NCBI GenBank assembly: GCA_035236585.1
Contig: CP141139.1
Span: 42,789,217-42,853,216, forward strand
Direction: 5' to 3'
Source of the DNA: Warburgia ugandensis
Taxonomy: Eukaryota > Streptophyta > Magnoliopsida > Canellales > Canellaceae
Length of the DNA stretch: 64,000 bases
The position numbers and the translations under genes are program-made. Positions 24,190-37,930 of the stretch are shown here, piece by piece. Below the pieces are notes generated by a model, which ran no database searches, was not told where the DNA came from, and saw only the letters and a list, made by a program, of their open reading frames with translations. Positions within the stretch are counted from its first letter, which is position 1, and each line of letters starts with the position of its first letter.

Positions 24190-26986
24190 ATTGATTCTTT
24201 TTGAAGGGGAGCCTTAGCGCAATGGTAAAAGTTGTCATCATGTGATCTTGAGGTCACAGGTTCAAGGCGTGGAATCAGCCTCTTGCAAAATGCAAGGTAA
24301 GGCTGCCTACTATAAGACCTTGTGGTCCACCCCTTCCTTGGATGTCATGACCTAGGTTTTTATATGATGCAATTTTGATAAAAAGGCGAGATCTCTTGTT
24401 TTATAAGTATGAGATGCATGAAAATCTTTTTCTTTAGGAAAACAATCTTTCATAAAAACCCCAAGTGTCAAAACACATCCTCAATTTATTTAGCCATGGC
24501 AAAGTTTAAATCAATATTATTCCTAAGAAAGTGTTAGTCACAAATTTCTATTAGAGAGTAACTACAATCAAGTAACATTGAAAGATAAGGTAGGGGTTTA
24601 CTCACTTGTACTTAGTCTGTGTGTCTTCCTAGCACAAGCGTTCCTTTCCTTTAAGTATTTACTTGGTGTCTAAAAAATGTTGAGGATTGGGTGAGTATAT
24701 GCTATACTCAGTAGGAGCCTATCACTACTAGTTTTATAATGCATGAGATGTTTTAAAATCATATGCTCATTCAAAACATGTGTATGTTTGAATACTCATG
24801 TGCAACATCGATATTAAAATCCATTGTTAAACTGAAATACTAACGACTTAAAGGATCATATAATATAAAAAAAAATCGAAAGTATCATATACATATATAT
24901 CATATTATGATATGCATCAGATGCTTCATGGAATCCAACTCATGGATCTCTAGTATGGTATGGTCGACCAACCTCATATCATGCTATATGAAATGCACAT
25001 AAATCAATGAAACCATAGGGTCTCACTATGCCCACGATCTCACCGCCGTGTGGTCCCCGGGTACCTAGGGACACAGCATCATATACCTCCACGGGGCATA
25101 TGACACTTCGACCCAGTGCCGTGACACTAGTGGTAGCCCCTTGTACCACATGCAGTCGAAGCAGGGACATGCCCTTTTTGGGCGTGGTACCCATCCACCT
25201 AATAGTGGTAGAGGCTGGGTGGCCAACCCACACCCTCGGCATAGCACCCACGAGCTTACTAGCCCAAATCATGTATGATCAAATAAGCCAAAAACCTCTG
25301 TTCAAAACCGGTCCTCTTTGGGTCCCTCCCAACTGCCTGGCCCTCGGCACTCCAGCGTCTTTCGGCAACCCTCAAGGACATGCAATCTTTGCAAGTGCTT
25401 AAATCATGCAATGTATGCACTTGTTTGCAAAACATATATGTGCGTAATGTATATGCAATCATTTACAAAACATGTCTATGCACAAAACATTTATCACATG
25501 CGTGCTGAATTAAGTCATGCTAAACAAGTCATATACTTAAAACATATGTTTTCAAAACAATAATAGATCTTTGAAAAGAATCTAATAGTGATAGAACACC
25601 TGCCTGGCTAGGTCGTGCTAACCCTTTTGTCCTCGGATGCTTCTGATCATGGTTTGGGGAATCAAGGTTAGTTTGGCCTATCTTTTATGGGTTTTAGAGT
25701 AATTGGTCTTATTACTTAGGTATTAGGGGTCCATCCCTATGCCTATGGGTGTCCTAAGGTCCTAATTGGGCCTTAGTATCCTCAGTTTTCAAAAGTTCTA
25801 GTGGCCACATGCCACCATCCTATTCTAAGGGTCATGCCTACCTTTTATTGGGCCTTGATCAGGGATTTTATAGTTTGGATGTGTCCGCGTCATTGACACG
25901 GACACAACGCCTTTTGCGGCGCCTCAATCGGAGCTCTAGATCTTAAGTTATAAGCGTTTTAGTGTCATATGTACATAGAGTCTTAAGAAAGAAAAAAAAA
26001 CGGAATACTAGGGCGTTGTGCGACTGCGTCGTGCGCCCTGGCTTCCTTAAGGAATGAAAAGAACCCGCAGCGCTAGCGCACTGTGCGTCTGCGGTGTGCG
26101 CCTCAGTGGACGCATCCCTGGACGCCCCTGTTTGGTTTTTCAAACGGAAGTCGACGCATGACGACGTGGGACGTTCCTATTGGATCGTCTCGCTCGTTGG
26201 GGACCCGGGTCGTCCTCAGGTCACCCTGGTTCAACCCTGTCGAACCAATGCGGCCCTGGGGACATCCCAGGGTCCTTGGTGACTCCCTAGAGGCCTATTC
26301 CCCATGGATTTTCATGCAAAAACCTAGGGAAACTAAGCCTAAGACTATGGGTGAGATGGGTTTGGGGAGTTTTTGGGCGTACCTGCTTCATGGCTGGTTT
26401 TCTCTCCACGTTTTCTCCTCCAGGTCACTGCTCCATGATGGGTTTTCTTCAACATTTTGGGCTGCCATTAGAGGCACCCAAGAGCTCTATTTATAGAGCT
26501 AAGAGAGGGTTCTGGAGGGGGCTCTCATCGCCTTTGAATGGCGGTGGAGAAACCTCCAGAATGGCGGTGATTTCTCCTCCAATCACCGCAATTCTAGAAC
26601 CCTCTAGAGGTTGAAGATGAAGGGGTGCCCGTATCAAAATGGGCCCCTGTGTTTTGCAGGTTAAACCATTTTTGTAAAATTTACAGTTTTGTCCCTGAAC
26701 TTCAAAGGGCCATATCTTGCTTATTTTAACTCTGTTTTGGGTGATTTTGGTCTCGTTGGATTCCTTTTTTTGAGATGCATCTAATGGAACCATTTTTAGG
26801 ACCAAATTTCTGGGTTCAGTCAAGGTGAATAGTGAAATGACCAAAATGCCCTTTTCTTTTAAAACTGAACTTTTCATTGCTAAACTTGGAATTTCAATAT
26901 TACAAAATTGGAGTCATTACATTGGACCCCGCATAGGCGGGAGCTTCGTGCACCGGGGCTGCCAATTTTTTTATGGATTCTTTTTG
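24190..26986 (+). mobile_element. Au SINE with 14-bp TSD, split by a solo LTR
   Basis: The head and middle are at 24204-24342 (GGGGAGCCTTAGCGCAATGG, GGTTCAAGGCGTGG, CAGCCTCTTGCAAAATGCA). The 3' end resumes at 26927-26972 (CCCCGCATAGGCGGGAGC ... GCACCGGGGCTGCC). The outer flanks ATTGATTCTTTTTG (24190-24203) and ATGGATTCTTTTTG (26973-26986) match at 13 of 14 positions. The SINE inserted into the second CACTA gene and was later hit by an LTR element. Confidence 0.95.
24343..26921 (-). mobile_element. Solo LTR, Ty3/Gypsy (Tekay-like), 2579 bp, 5-bp TSD
   Basis: The element begins on the minus strand with TGTAATGACTCC (26921) and ends with GGTCATGACA (24343). The 5-bp flank TTGGA is perfect on both sides (24338-24342, 26922-26926) and restores the SINE sequence when the insert is removed. 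On the minus strand, TATAAATA at 26496-26489 implies a short U3 (~430 bp) and a long downstream part. No internal coding region is present, so this is a solo LTR left by recombination. The terminal words and the long LTR suggest a Tekay/Del chromovirus. It is one of the younger insertions here. Confidence 0.9.
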
Positions 26987-27398
26987 TTTTCCTTGTTACA
27001 CAATGCCTTAGAGATTAGTCTAATTGGGAGTGTAGATAATATGTGCTGAGATACATGAGGACCCTAATATTCGATGGTGTTGGTGTCTCCCAATTAAGAA
27101 AGGTAAGAAACAATTTTACTTTTCATAATCTTATATTTTTTTCACAATTTTTTATGAATCTAGCTAAAATAATGTGACATGAATTAAATATGTTGTATTA
27201 CGGGCTGTTGTGCTTTGTGAGTGGGCAAACAAGAAGAGTTACTCCAGAGCAAAACCTCGATGAAATATGAAGTGAATGGGTTGAGTATGTAATGAGTTTC
27301 AATTAGAACACTTGGAGTCACTACATGAATGTAAAATACATAATAAAGTATTTTTTTCATTATATGCATGTGTTCTTTTGGTTTTCATTGTTTCCATA

Positions 27399-27420
27399 TA
27401 TATATATATATATATATATT
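27399..27420. repeat. (AT)n microsatellite
   Basis: A short TA/AT dinucleotide run inside the 3' region of the CACTA element. Confidence 0.9.
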
Positions 27421-27829
27421 AAGTGATGCATAAGTGCAAACTTGGAGTGTGGGTGTAAATGAGTAAGCATGGATGAAGTGAATTTGGAGCATGTAAATGA
27501 AGTGAATATGGAGGTTGGTTTTCTTTACATTGACTATATAACTTTTATGGGATGATGAATGAGGGAAACTTAGAGTGTGAAAGTAAATATGAATGCATAT
27601 GGACTTACAAATAAAGTGAATGTGGATGTTGTAGTGAATGCATGTTTTGTGGTTTATTTTATAAAGTCTTTTCAAGATAGATGTGGATGGATAATGATGA
27701 ATTAGGTTGTTTTGCACCTAATGTAGAGGTGAATATATTTTTGTTATTCATGTGTATAAAGATTGTAAGAAAATTATATCAGGTGATACATTGAATATAT
27801 ATAGGAAGTGATTGCAATGTAAAAGAAAA

Positions 27830-28070
27830 GAAAAGAAAGGAACTTTTAAATGACTTTAAAAGTCAAGACTTTTGAGTTTAGTAAACAACTTTAAAAGTCG
27901 GGACTTTTGAAGTTGTTTACTTAATAACTTTAAATTTTTGTTTTTTAAATTCATTTACTAAAGGACTTCTTTTGTTACCGATTTTTGAAGTCAGCTCAAC
28001 AGAAATCATTTTTCTAATCAACTTCAATTAACATTTTTTACTAACTTTAAAAGCATTTTGTGTAGTAGTG
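27830..28070 (+). repeat. CACTA 3' subterminal repeats and terminus
   Basis: ACTTTAAAAGTC-type words appear in both orientations (around 27845, 27890 and 27905), and the zone ends with GTAGTAGTG. This is the expected layout of a CACTA end. Confidence 0.75.
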
Positions 28071-28399
28071 TATGAACATGTAAACATCTAATAACTTATG
28101 TGACTGGTGTTGCAATTGAAAGTCTTGGGTGATGAAGATATTGTCTTGTATAAGTACACCATCTTTGAACGGTTAAATTTAAACAATATGAAAAATTGTG
28201 TTTATCAAGTATTTGAATCGCATGTCTTAAATGCACAATGTCCAAAAAATAGAGGAAACTCTATTGAATTTTTGGTAGGAATAAGCACTTGATTCTTACT
28301 TCATAATCCAATTTTTGTAAAGTAGTAATGACACTTAGGGATTTTCATATATTCTTTTCAGAGAAAAATGTCTTTGTTGTTTGACTTCTAAAAGAATTT

Positions 28400-30290
28400 T
28401 CAATTAAAGGCCTCGCTTTTGAAAAGAATTGACAAAAAGTCATTCAAAAACCCAGGTTATCACACAAGCATCTAAGTCAGTTATTGAAGTTACTCTTCTT
28501 TTCTTTAAGAGTATTGCTAAAGTTCTCATTGATCCTGGATCAACACGTTCATTCCTATCCCTAAGCTTTGAGTACATTTTAAAGAGAAAACCAGAACCAA
28601 TAGAATTTGATTTTATGATAACTACACCAACTGGAGATTCCTTAGTCAAGTAACGAGTATACAAGTCTAGCATAGTTAAAGTAGGATATAAGAAATTACT
28701 TGGAGATCCAATTATCCTAAATACAGGATTTTGATGTTATCCTTGGCATGCACCAGCTTTATGCTTGCCATGCAAATGTTGATTGTTTTAAGAAAATAAT
28801 CACATTTAACTTACCATATTAGACAACATTTCAATTTGAATGGGTTAAAAGAGTCTTTTTAGTAGGCATCATTTCTACAATTCATGCCAATCAACCCCTT
28901 AGAAATGGTTTTTAGTGCTCATTGCACACATGTTAAACCATTTTAAGGACAAACCACCCATAGATGACATTATGTACTAAGTGAATTCCCTAAAGCCTTT
29001 CCAGAGGATCTGCTAAGGTTGCCACCTAAGAGAGTTGTATTTAGTATTGAACTACTCCTTGGAACTAGCCATATTTCTAAGGTTCCTTATTGAATGACAC
29101 CAGTTGAACTAAAGGAACTCAAGGATCAATTAGAAGAGTGGTTGAATAGGGCTTCATTCAACTTAGTGTGGGTGCACCGATGCTGTTCATTAAGAAGAAA
29201 GATGGATCTATGAGATTATGCATTGATTATAGGCAGGAAAATCAAGTAACCATCAAGAATAAGTACCTACCATCAAGAATTGATGATTTGTTGGATCAGT
29301 TGCAAGGGGCATAGGTGTTTTCAAAGATTGACCTTAGATTAGGTTATCATTAGCTTAGGATCATAGATGATGATATTGGTAAAACAACATTTTGAACAAG
29401 GTATGACTACTATGGTTTAATGCCTTTAGGATTAACAAATGCCCAATAGTCTTTATGGATTTGATGAATAGAATTTTCAAACCAGTTCCAAACAAATGAC
29501 ACCATTATATTAATTGATGACATCTTAGTCTATTCTAAAAATAAGAGGATCATGTGCAACACTTGGGAACCTTTTTACAAGTCATAAGAGAGCATAACTT
29601 AGATGTTAAGTTGAGTAAACATGAGTTTTGGCAAGAACAAGTGGCTATATAGGTCATGTGATTTTGAAAGAAGGCATATCCATTGATCCTGCTAGAGTTG
29701 GGGTAGTATCTTAGTGGGAAATGCCAACTAATGTAATTGAAATTTGAAGTTTCTTAGGGTTGGTAGGGTAATACAGAAGATTTATTGAAGGATTTTCTCG
29801 TATGCAAATCCTTTCATAAAATTGACTCAAAAGAATGCCAAACTTGACTGGAACAATGCATGTCAAAAGAGCTTTTGAGACTTAAAGTCAAGATTGACAT
29901 TAGCACCTATTCTGAGTATCCCTATTGGAAGTGGAGGGTTCATTATTCACTATGACACTTCGAGAGAAGGCCTAGGGTGTGCATTAATGCACCACAAGAA
30001 GGTAGTGGCATATGCATTAAGTCAGTTAAAGAATTAATAGGAAAATTATCCAACTCATGTTCTAGAATTAGTTGCAGTAGCATTTGCTTTAATGATTTGG
30101 AGGCATTACTTCTATGTCAAACAATTTGAGATATATACTAAACACAAGAGTTTGATATATTTCTTTTCTCAAGAGGAGCTAAATATGAGACAAAAGATAT
30201 GGATAGATTTTTTGAAGGCTTATGATCTATTCATCTATTACCATCTAGAAAAAGCTAATGTTATGTTGATGCACTGAGAAGGAAGTCTAT
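28400..30290 (+). mobile_element. Ty3/Gypsy pol fossil (protease, RT, RNase H)
   Basis: A retropepsin region at about 28440-28650 (around VLIDPGSTRSFLS) is followed by a reverse transcriptase region at about 29030-29700 and an RNase H region at about 29860-30280. The order and motifs fit a chromovirus-type Ty3 element on the plus strand. Gag and integrase are not seen. A segment at 28310-28400 resembles the tail of the giant LTRs in this window. The pol is broken in many places and looks old. Whether the LTR at 30964 belongs to it is uncertain, because no integrase lies between them. Confidence 0.85.
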
Positions 30291-30327
30291 GAGACTTTTA
30301 GCTCATTTAATATTGAAGGAATGACAT

Positions 30328-30963
<636 letters not shown>

Positions 30964-33940
30964 TGTAATGACTCAAATTTTGAAGATATTTTGTATCACT
31001 TTTACAACCATGATCAATCATGATGTTTACCATTTTCCAATCAGTTATAAATTATTTATTTTGAAAATTAATATATGTTTAATGATATTAATAGATGGTT
31101 AGATGTTGAATTTCAATTAAAATATAAAACAAAGTAATTTGTGATAAAAATTAATTCATTAGATTCTACACTCGAAATAGAATCCAACGCCTCAAAGAAC
31201 ACTGAAAACGGAGCTCGTATGACCAAGTTATGGGCTTTTGAACATTGAGGGTATTTTTGTAAATTGTGTTTAAAATATAAATGGCCCGAAAACATAGGGG
31301 GTCATTTTGATAAAGATACCCCTTGCGTCGTCTTCTTCCTCAAGCCAGGCGGTGCATAGCACCTCCATACCTGTACGGAGCAAAAAAAAAATGGCAGCAT
31401 TACCTCGGGACGGCACCGCCTTCATGGGCTATCAAACCCAACCCCGGCTGCCCTACACTCTGTGTTTCACGACAGCCTAGGGTTCTGACAAAGCTTACAT
31501 TGGAAAACCCCTCCTCCAGCTTCCTTTGCAATTTTTCGGCACCAGCCCAGGTCTTCCCTTCGGGCCAGCCATTCTTCTTTCTTTTTTTTCCCATTTTTCC
31601 TCTGGTTTCACCGGAAACTGGGTTTTTTCCCTTCTTCGTGTTTTTTAGCGTTTAGGGTTTGGGCAACCTGGAGAAAACGCAGAATCTCTGCCTCTTCCAA
31701 CACCCCGGTACCCCTCTTCTTCTCTTTCTCTTGGTTTCCCCCTCTTTTCCAGCCCAAATCCATGCTGGATCTGGTATTTCTTGATCGAAAATCACTAGGG
31801 AAAGTCGGGTTTAGATCTGGCTTGTTCAAGCTAAAGCGTCCCGAGGATGCAGCGCCTAATGTGCGCTCGGAACACGCCCTGCTTGGATAGCCTACGGGCA
31901 TGCGCAGCGTGTGAGCGTGATCCCGATTCGACCGGGCTGCACAGGAGTCTTGGGAGCCCTGACGTGTGCATCTTGCCGAAGATACATCCACACAACGTCG
32001 TCTAAGACACGCACTACAGCGCATCGCTCGAGCATGAGCACACATGTGAATGTGGTAGCGGTTTGACCTGAACGTGCATGTGTTCTAGGAACCATGACGC
32101 GCGGGCCCTACATGGACAATTTTGGTTCGTCCGTTGATGTCTGACACAAAATGTAATTAAGGAGGCTATATAACTCCGATCGACGATCCAAAAGAACCGT
32201 TGCATTCATAATGACGATGAGGACCTAATGATACTATAATATTTAGGATCATTGGACTATTTTACATGACTATAGCCCAAAAACCATAGAAATCTCATAG
32301 ATCGGCAAGATCAAAGATGATCAAAACTCATGGATTGATCCATTTGATATATTAAGAGATCAATATACCTAGATCAACCCTAAATTGCATAAATCAATCA
32401 TTAAAAACCCATAAATAAAAAATCTATAACCTATAATATAGATCTAGCTGTTGACCTGTAAAATAGGAAATAATATTTGGATTCTTATTTCCAAATAATA
32501 TCTAGGACTTCATCAAGATATGCTAGGACTCTCATTGAAGAGGGACGCGGGTTAAGTGAAAGCTAAGTGACAACGGTCGAGATAGGTAGTCTGATGCTAC
32601 TAAGTTTTCAAATGCATTCCAAACCCTAAGTGATTTACTTAACTTTAGTATCGTATTTAGTATGCATTTTGAGAAATGATGTTCTTATACGAGCATGTAG
32701 AATTTATGGCCTTGAATACGATTTCTGGCATGAGCAAATTTTATGCATTGCTAGCATGTTTGAAAATAAATGCATAAATTGCATGATTTCGATGATTAAG
32801 ATTTGGATTTATCTATATATGCTTTTTGGGTTATTGAGCCTAGTGGGCACTATGTTGAGAGGTTATTATGTACAGGGTTGGCCTCTCGGCCTCTACTAGT
32901 AAAAAAGTGGATGGTATCACTGCCAAAATGTCATTGTCCCTTCCCTGACTGTTGTGGTAAACAGGGATGACCACTAGAGGTGTTCACAGCACCCTTTCGG
33001 GGGACATATCCATAGTTGCTGTTGAGGCTATGGTGGACTGGTCTCTAGGTACTAGAGACACACGATTCCGATGTGTTCTGGTCATGAGCATAGTTGGCCC
33101 TATGATTTTAGTGTTATCGATCTGCATATAGCATTGAGATGGTCGTATACGAGTACTCGTGGCTAGTTGGCGTGATATGTTCGAGAGACTCATGTGCATG
33201 ATACTGATGATAACATCTGCTTTGAATGATGACTATTTTAAGAGTTTCATGAGTATTATATTTGACTCGTTAGTTTGATGTGTTTGCCGAGATCTTCTTA
33301 CATGGATCTATTGATTTCTACTTTATGATTTTAGTCATATTTATATTATTGAATAATAGATTTCGGTAAAGGATTCCACGGTTGAAATTGCATCAATGAG
33401 CTTACGTTTTATGCATGAATATGCATGTTTACACAAAAAGGAATCACTGATGTTTTACATGAAAAGCTCCTTGAATTATGCTTATTGCCTGCCATGTTTT
33501 CAAAATAGTAGTATTAGATCACCTACTGGGTATGCGGAATACTCACCCATATATATTATTTTTATAGATTAGCTCTAAAAGAATTAGAAGAAGCATCAGA
33601 AAATGTTAGTGCTGCATTCAATTGAATGAAGAGAAGACACGTATAAATGTAAGTGTATGACTTACCCTTTTGGACATGTATTTGTACTTACTACAGTAGG
33701 ATTGTGGGCTGTGACTGGATAGACTTGGGAAATATTTATGATTTTCTTCATTTTCAAAATTTCCTTATTCATCTTGAAAGTAAATGACACTTAGGGTTTT
33801 TGAAATGACTTTAAAATAAAAGATTTTTTGTTGCACTGCATTGTTTTTTTTTTCTAAAAGTGTTTTCAAATAGGGATCGATCCCGCCTTAGGAATTAGTT
33901 TTTGCATTAAAAAATGCATGTGAAAACCCGGGTTGTCACA
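30964..33940 (+). mobile_element. Giant Ty3/Gypsy (Tekay-like) LTR, ~2.98 kb
   Basis: It starts TGTAATGACTCAAATTTTG and ends CCCGGGTTGTCACA, the same terminal style as the LTR at 24343-26921. TATAAAT lies at 31276-31282. GC-rich text (31320-32110) follows and produces spurious frames on both strands. The 5-bp flanks GAACC and TAACT share only three bases, so this may be an old solo LTR with a decayed duplication, or the 3' LTR of the pol remnant to its left. No coding content. Confidence 0.8.
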
Positions 33941-35612
33941 TAACTACACTTGGTCCCACATGAAATACATGAAGATATTTCTAAAGAATCAAGGCTATTC
34001 ATTCTTGGGCAATCCAATCCAATTGTGGAGAGAAAATGAAGCTTAAGGAAGATCTACAAGTCATAAAGGGATCCTATATATTCAAGTAAGGATAAGTACG
34101 ATCTAAGGGCTAGCAATGAAGTATTGGAAAGATTAAAACCCCAGTCACCTTTCTCATGTTGAAAAGTCAACCCACTAAAGAAAGGAAGATCTCAACCATC
34201 CATCTTGATTAAATGGTCATCTCATCTTTGGGTTTCTAAAAACAACACTCATACACCCAATTGGAGAAACACGTCCCCTCTTTAATACTTTTTAATTTTG
34301 AAATCCCTTGATTCCCTCCACCTACTTTCCTTTCTTTCCCATCTCTTTCCTTTCCCGCTTATTATTTACCTTCCTATTAGGTTATTTCCTTCTCTTTCCA
34401 TCTTATCACCTTCCAATTTCCACTCTACTTTTCCTATATGAAAAAGATGCCTCCTGCACCTAACTATATACCTTCTAATTTTGACCAAAGCCCATCTAAC
34501 ATCCTAGATTCTCTCATAATCTTTCTTGTTTCCCTACCTCTTAGTTAATCTGTTTCCTATCCTACCCAATCTAGTTTTCTTATGTCATTCTTTCCCGACT
34601 CTCCCATTATAGTCCATAGTCCAAATTTGAATTCAAGTCAAACCCATTCCTAAAATGGAATTCACACCCTCTCCTTATATTCATTGCATTTTAATATCCC
34701 ATCTTCTCTTCCATCTCAATGATTCAACTATTCCTTATACCTTAGGTCTTAGCCATCCATCCTTAGGGCTTTCACTTCTTAAAATCAATAAATAAGTGCT
34801 TCTATCCCCACTTCTCTTTCTTTCTATCTTTCCCCATCTTCTTCTTCCCCCCTTCTTAATATACTCTTTCCTTCCTCTTTGTTTTACATGCACTCCCCCA
34901 CTTCTCCCGCATCTATATTATGTGCATCCTCATTATTCCTCACTCCATGATGTTTCCCTTCCACACTTATTCACTTTCACATGCATTCCCTATCTTTCTA
35001 GGCTTCCATCTTTCTTTGATTTTTTGTTTTCTTTCTTTGGGATTTGGGAACAAAGGAAAAGGAAGAATACCTTCTAATGGTAGACAAGGACTCTTCCAAT
35101 TCCTGAAGTATAATTGAGAAATAATTTGGGTTTGTGGCATGTTGGATTAAGGACATGAGAAAAGTTTGGTTGTAGATTAGTGTCCTTTGGGTTGAACATA
35201 AGTATATAAGCTTTTGTTGTGTGACACAATGAAGGACTCCTATAGTAGCCACTTCAAGGAAGTTTCTTTTCTTGCTTTGTTTTGTTTATTCTTTTAATTC
35301 TTTTTAATGTAATGAAGTTTATTAATGAAATCATGTTTTTCCATTCCTTAGTCAGTTTTAATTTTATTTCCTTTATTTTATTCTAAGTAGTTTTATTACT
35401 TATGTTAACTTGTTTTGATTTAGTTTGCTTAAATTAGTTGTTTAGTTTATAGTTCTTTTACTTTCTTTCCTTGATTGGTTAGGTTGGAGTAAAGCAACTT
35501 AATTTTAAATTAACTCTTATTTATGAAAGAGTCTTCATGGGATCAAACCATCTTTGCCCATTCTCTACTTTAATAGAGTTGTGCACTTGTAGTAATTATT
35601 AAGACACATCAC
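33941..35612 (+). mobile_element. Possible LTR of a second Ty3 type (Tat/Athila-like), right part
   Basis: The end of this stretch (35535-35612) has the layout often seen at Tat/Athila/Ogre LTR ends: GGGATCAAACC, then TAGAGTTGTGCACTTG, then AAGACACATCA. The preceding 1.5 kb is pyrimidine-rich and non-coding. The left boundary is simply the end of the neighbouring LTR. Assignment rests on a short tail only. Confidence 0.4.
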
Positions 35613-36430
35613 TTTTAGAGAGAGATCTAAGGTTTAAAATCTAAGCATTAGAGAAGAGAATCTTAGGTTAGTTATTGCCAACTTAAGAGCCAAACTAGTT
35701 ATGATTCAAAATATCAAAGATGCTCAAGACAGAGATTCTTAGTTATCAGATATCATAGAAAAAGTGAAACATGGACTTAAATAGGATTTTGAAGTTGGGA
35801 ATGATTGTATCTTGAGATTTAAACTAAGGCTTTGTGTTCCAGGTAATCCAAGCTTGAAGAAAGAGCTGTTAAAGAGGCTCATCAATCTAGATCCAAGGTA
35901 CATCTTGGTAGTACCAAAATGTTTCATATTCTAAAAAGCAAATATTTGTGGAACAATATGAACATAGAAATTGTTCAATTTTTGTCCAAGTGTTTAGTGT
36001 CCCAACTAATTAAGACAAACCATTAGAAGCTTGGACATATAATACAACCATTGGCAATTATTGGGTCTAAATAGTGACACATCATAATTGAATTTTTTTT
36101 ATTTGCTTGCTGAAAGCTTGAAACAATTAAGGCATTATTTAGGTTGTTATAGGAAGGTTGATTAAGTCCTCTGACTTTTGGCTATTCGAATGACTGATTA
36201 ATTGGATCATTTGGTCAAGCTTTACTTTCAAGAAAGGACCATTCATCCATGACCATATGGAAAATAAAAAGGACCATTTAGACATTAGAATATATGTTAG
36301 GATCATGCATGTTTTATGGACTTAAAGAAAAACTGGTGATCACTTACATTTGGTGGAGTTTGCCTATAATAACAATCATCAATCTAGCATTTAAATGGTT
36401 CCTTATGAGCATTTAATCTGCTTTAAGTAA
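35613..36430. other. No recognisable feature
   Basis: AT-rich, no family match. It may contain the lost 3' portion of the minus-strand CACTA element, but no TAGTG/CACTA end was found. Confidence 0.35.
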
Positions 36431-36435
36431 GTATG

Positions 36436-37930
36436 TTCCTTGGCTTCCCTTATCCTATGGATGCAACATTCTCTTCAAACCCATTGTCATGAGATCCATT
36501 CGAGCTGCAAGTCCATCCTTTGTTTTTCTCAGTTGTCAAGTAAGGTATCGGTCAGGCTTTCGTATATATTCTTCTCAATATGTATGACATCAAGCACAAG
36601 CCGCATATGTGGGGATTTCTAATATACAAGTTCAAAGAATATTGACTTCTTCTTCCAACAGCTTTTAGAGTTGCTTTCATTTGTATGTGAAGTTGCCTTC
36701 TTCTTCTTCCCCCATGGTTCTCAACTTGTTCTAATATTTGTTGTCTAGTCAACCTCTTTAGGGGTGTTATAGTCTCCACACTACCATGAAAGTCTCCCTT
36801 TTTAAAATAGTATGGATGGTTTCCATGCAACCATCTTCTGTGGCCTAGGAATGTCATTTTCCTGCCATGTTGAATTCGTGTGGCACAAGTTTTATCACTA
36901 CAAATAGGACAGGCATTGTATCACTTCATTGTGCATCCAGCCAAATTACCGTATGCAGGAAGGTCGCTTATTGTCCATAGTAGTACTACCTTAATGGTGA
37001 ATGTCTCTTTCTTGTATGAATCATAAGCTTGAACCTCTACTTCCCACAATGTCCTAAGGTCATTGATCTATGGAACCAAGTACACGTCAATGTCATTCTT
37101 AGGTTGCTTAGGACCTAATATTAACATAATTAACACCATGAACTTCCTTTTCATGTACAATAATGGTGGAAGGTTGTAATAAACTATTACAACAAGCCAA
37201 CAACTATACTTGCTACTCGTAGAACCATAAGGATTAATCCCATCTATAGATATTGCAAGTCGTAGGTTTTTGGGTCCTCCAAAATTAGGCACATGAAGTC
37301 TACAAGCTTCCACACAGGGCTATCTACTGGATGACATAAATAGTTATCACCTACTCTCTCCTCGGCATGCCATACTAATTTCTTCACTGTTTCTTTGATA
37401 TGAAACACTCTTTGGAATCTTGGAATAAGGGAAAATTACCATAGGACCTTTGCAGGGACATCTTTCACTTGTCGATCACTTGAATTCTTCCTCATCTTCC
37501 ATCTTGAATGTCCACAAGATGGAAATATAATTTTGTCTTTGTGCTTCTTTCTGTACAAGATGTAGTCATTGTGACATGTATGTATCTTTTTATGCTTTAA
37601 GCCTAGTGCAGCTAAGGTTTTCTTTGCCTTCCATGTCGACCTAACCAATTTGTTCTTCTTGGGCAGCATTTTACTAATGACTTTCAACAATTCTGTAAAA
37701 CCATGATCTAAAATACTAAATCTTGACTTCACATTGTAAATTTCTAATGTTGTAGACAACTTGGTATAATCTGCACACCCAATGTACAATGGCTCATCGA
37801 CTTCCTCCAATGCAGTCTGAAATTGTACTGGGTCATATTGGAAATCATTGTATACATCTCGAAACATACGTGTAATTGTCCTACTATCTTCACCACTTTT
37901 TAGAGTGGCTTCTTTTCAATAACACATTTA
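36436..37930 (-). pseudogene. CACTA TNP2-like transposase, decayed
   Basis: The open piece 37867-37436 contains EPLYIGCADYTKLSTTLEIYN, KAKKTLAALGLKHKKIHTCHN and a C-to-W motif (SCGHSRWK), typical of the TNP2 N-terminal half. The same frame extends upstream to about 37910 (GEDSRTITRMFRD). 37313-37068 has LRLAISIDGINPYGSTSSKY, YNLPPLLYMKRKF and PKNDIDVYL, the conserved core. 36857-36552 has the GHRRWLHGNHPY motif that follows the zinc-binding segment. Further weak similarity (DLMTMGLKRMLHP) reaches 36440. Frames are broken between the pieces. Part of the N-terminus lies beyond the LTR at 43061-42951. Confidence 0.88.

Larger units (their letters stand above)
21624..27330 (+). pseudogene. CACTA second gene (Transposase_24 / DUF8039 / Ulp1-like), decayed and split
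   Basis: The remnant starts MEQEQYQNEE near 21624. A basic stretch (STRKKKGRGQ, then KVIKTKSKGIKG) resembles the N-terminus of the accessory transposase linked to Transposase_24. Around 22140-22210, DVWNEFVQSHTSTE fits that domain. From 23280 to 23400, ALDANASLPFPLEMK and STVAYHIAWPKARVIPI fit DUF8039. A C-terminal piece at 27230-27300 with RRVTPEQNLDEI fits the end of the Ulp1-like cysteine peptidase domain that many plant CACTA genes carry. An Au SINE with a solo LTR (24190-26986) splits the peptidase part. There are many in-frame stops and probable introns, and exon borders are not resolved. Confidence 0.6.
16690..28070 (+). mobile_element. CACTA (En/Spm) DNA transposon, left-truncated
   Basis: Two transposon genes in tandem (TNP2-type, then a Transposase_24/Ulp1-type) are followed by a subterminal repeat zone and a right terminus ...TTTTGTGTAGTAGTG at 28070, the complement of a CACTACTACA start. 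The 3-bp sequence after it is TAT. No matching left terminus was found, and the TNP2 match begins about 200 codons into the usual protein, so the left end is missing. Both genes have in-frame stops, so the element is dead. Removing the nested SINE and LTR (24190-26986) leaves about 8.6 kb. Confidence 0.85.

Noticed and set aside
24979-25402. Overlapping frames on both strands (up to 124 codons)
   Set aside because: They lie in the conserved GC-richer block of a solo LTR. No domain, codon bias or splice context supports them.
26083-26877. Frames of 87-137 codons on both strands
   Set aside because: Located in the GC-rich part of the same solo LTR near its TATA box. Not coding in related LTRs.
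31323-32205. Frames up to 145 codons in a GC-rich stretch
   Set aside because: Downstream of the TATA box of a giant LTR. Composition alone explains the lack of stops.
34796-35252. Frames of 65-93 codons
   Set aside because: Pyrimidine-rich LTR-like sequence. The translations are low-complexity.
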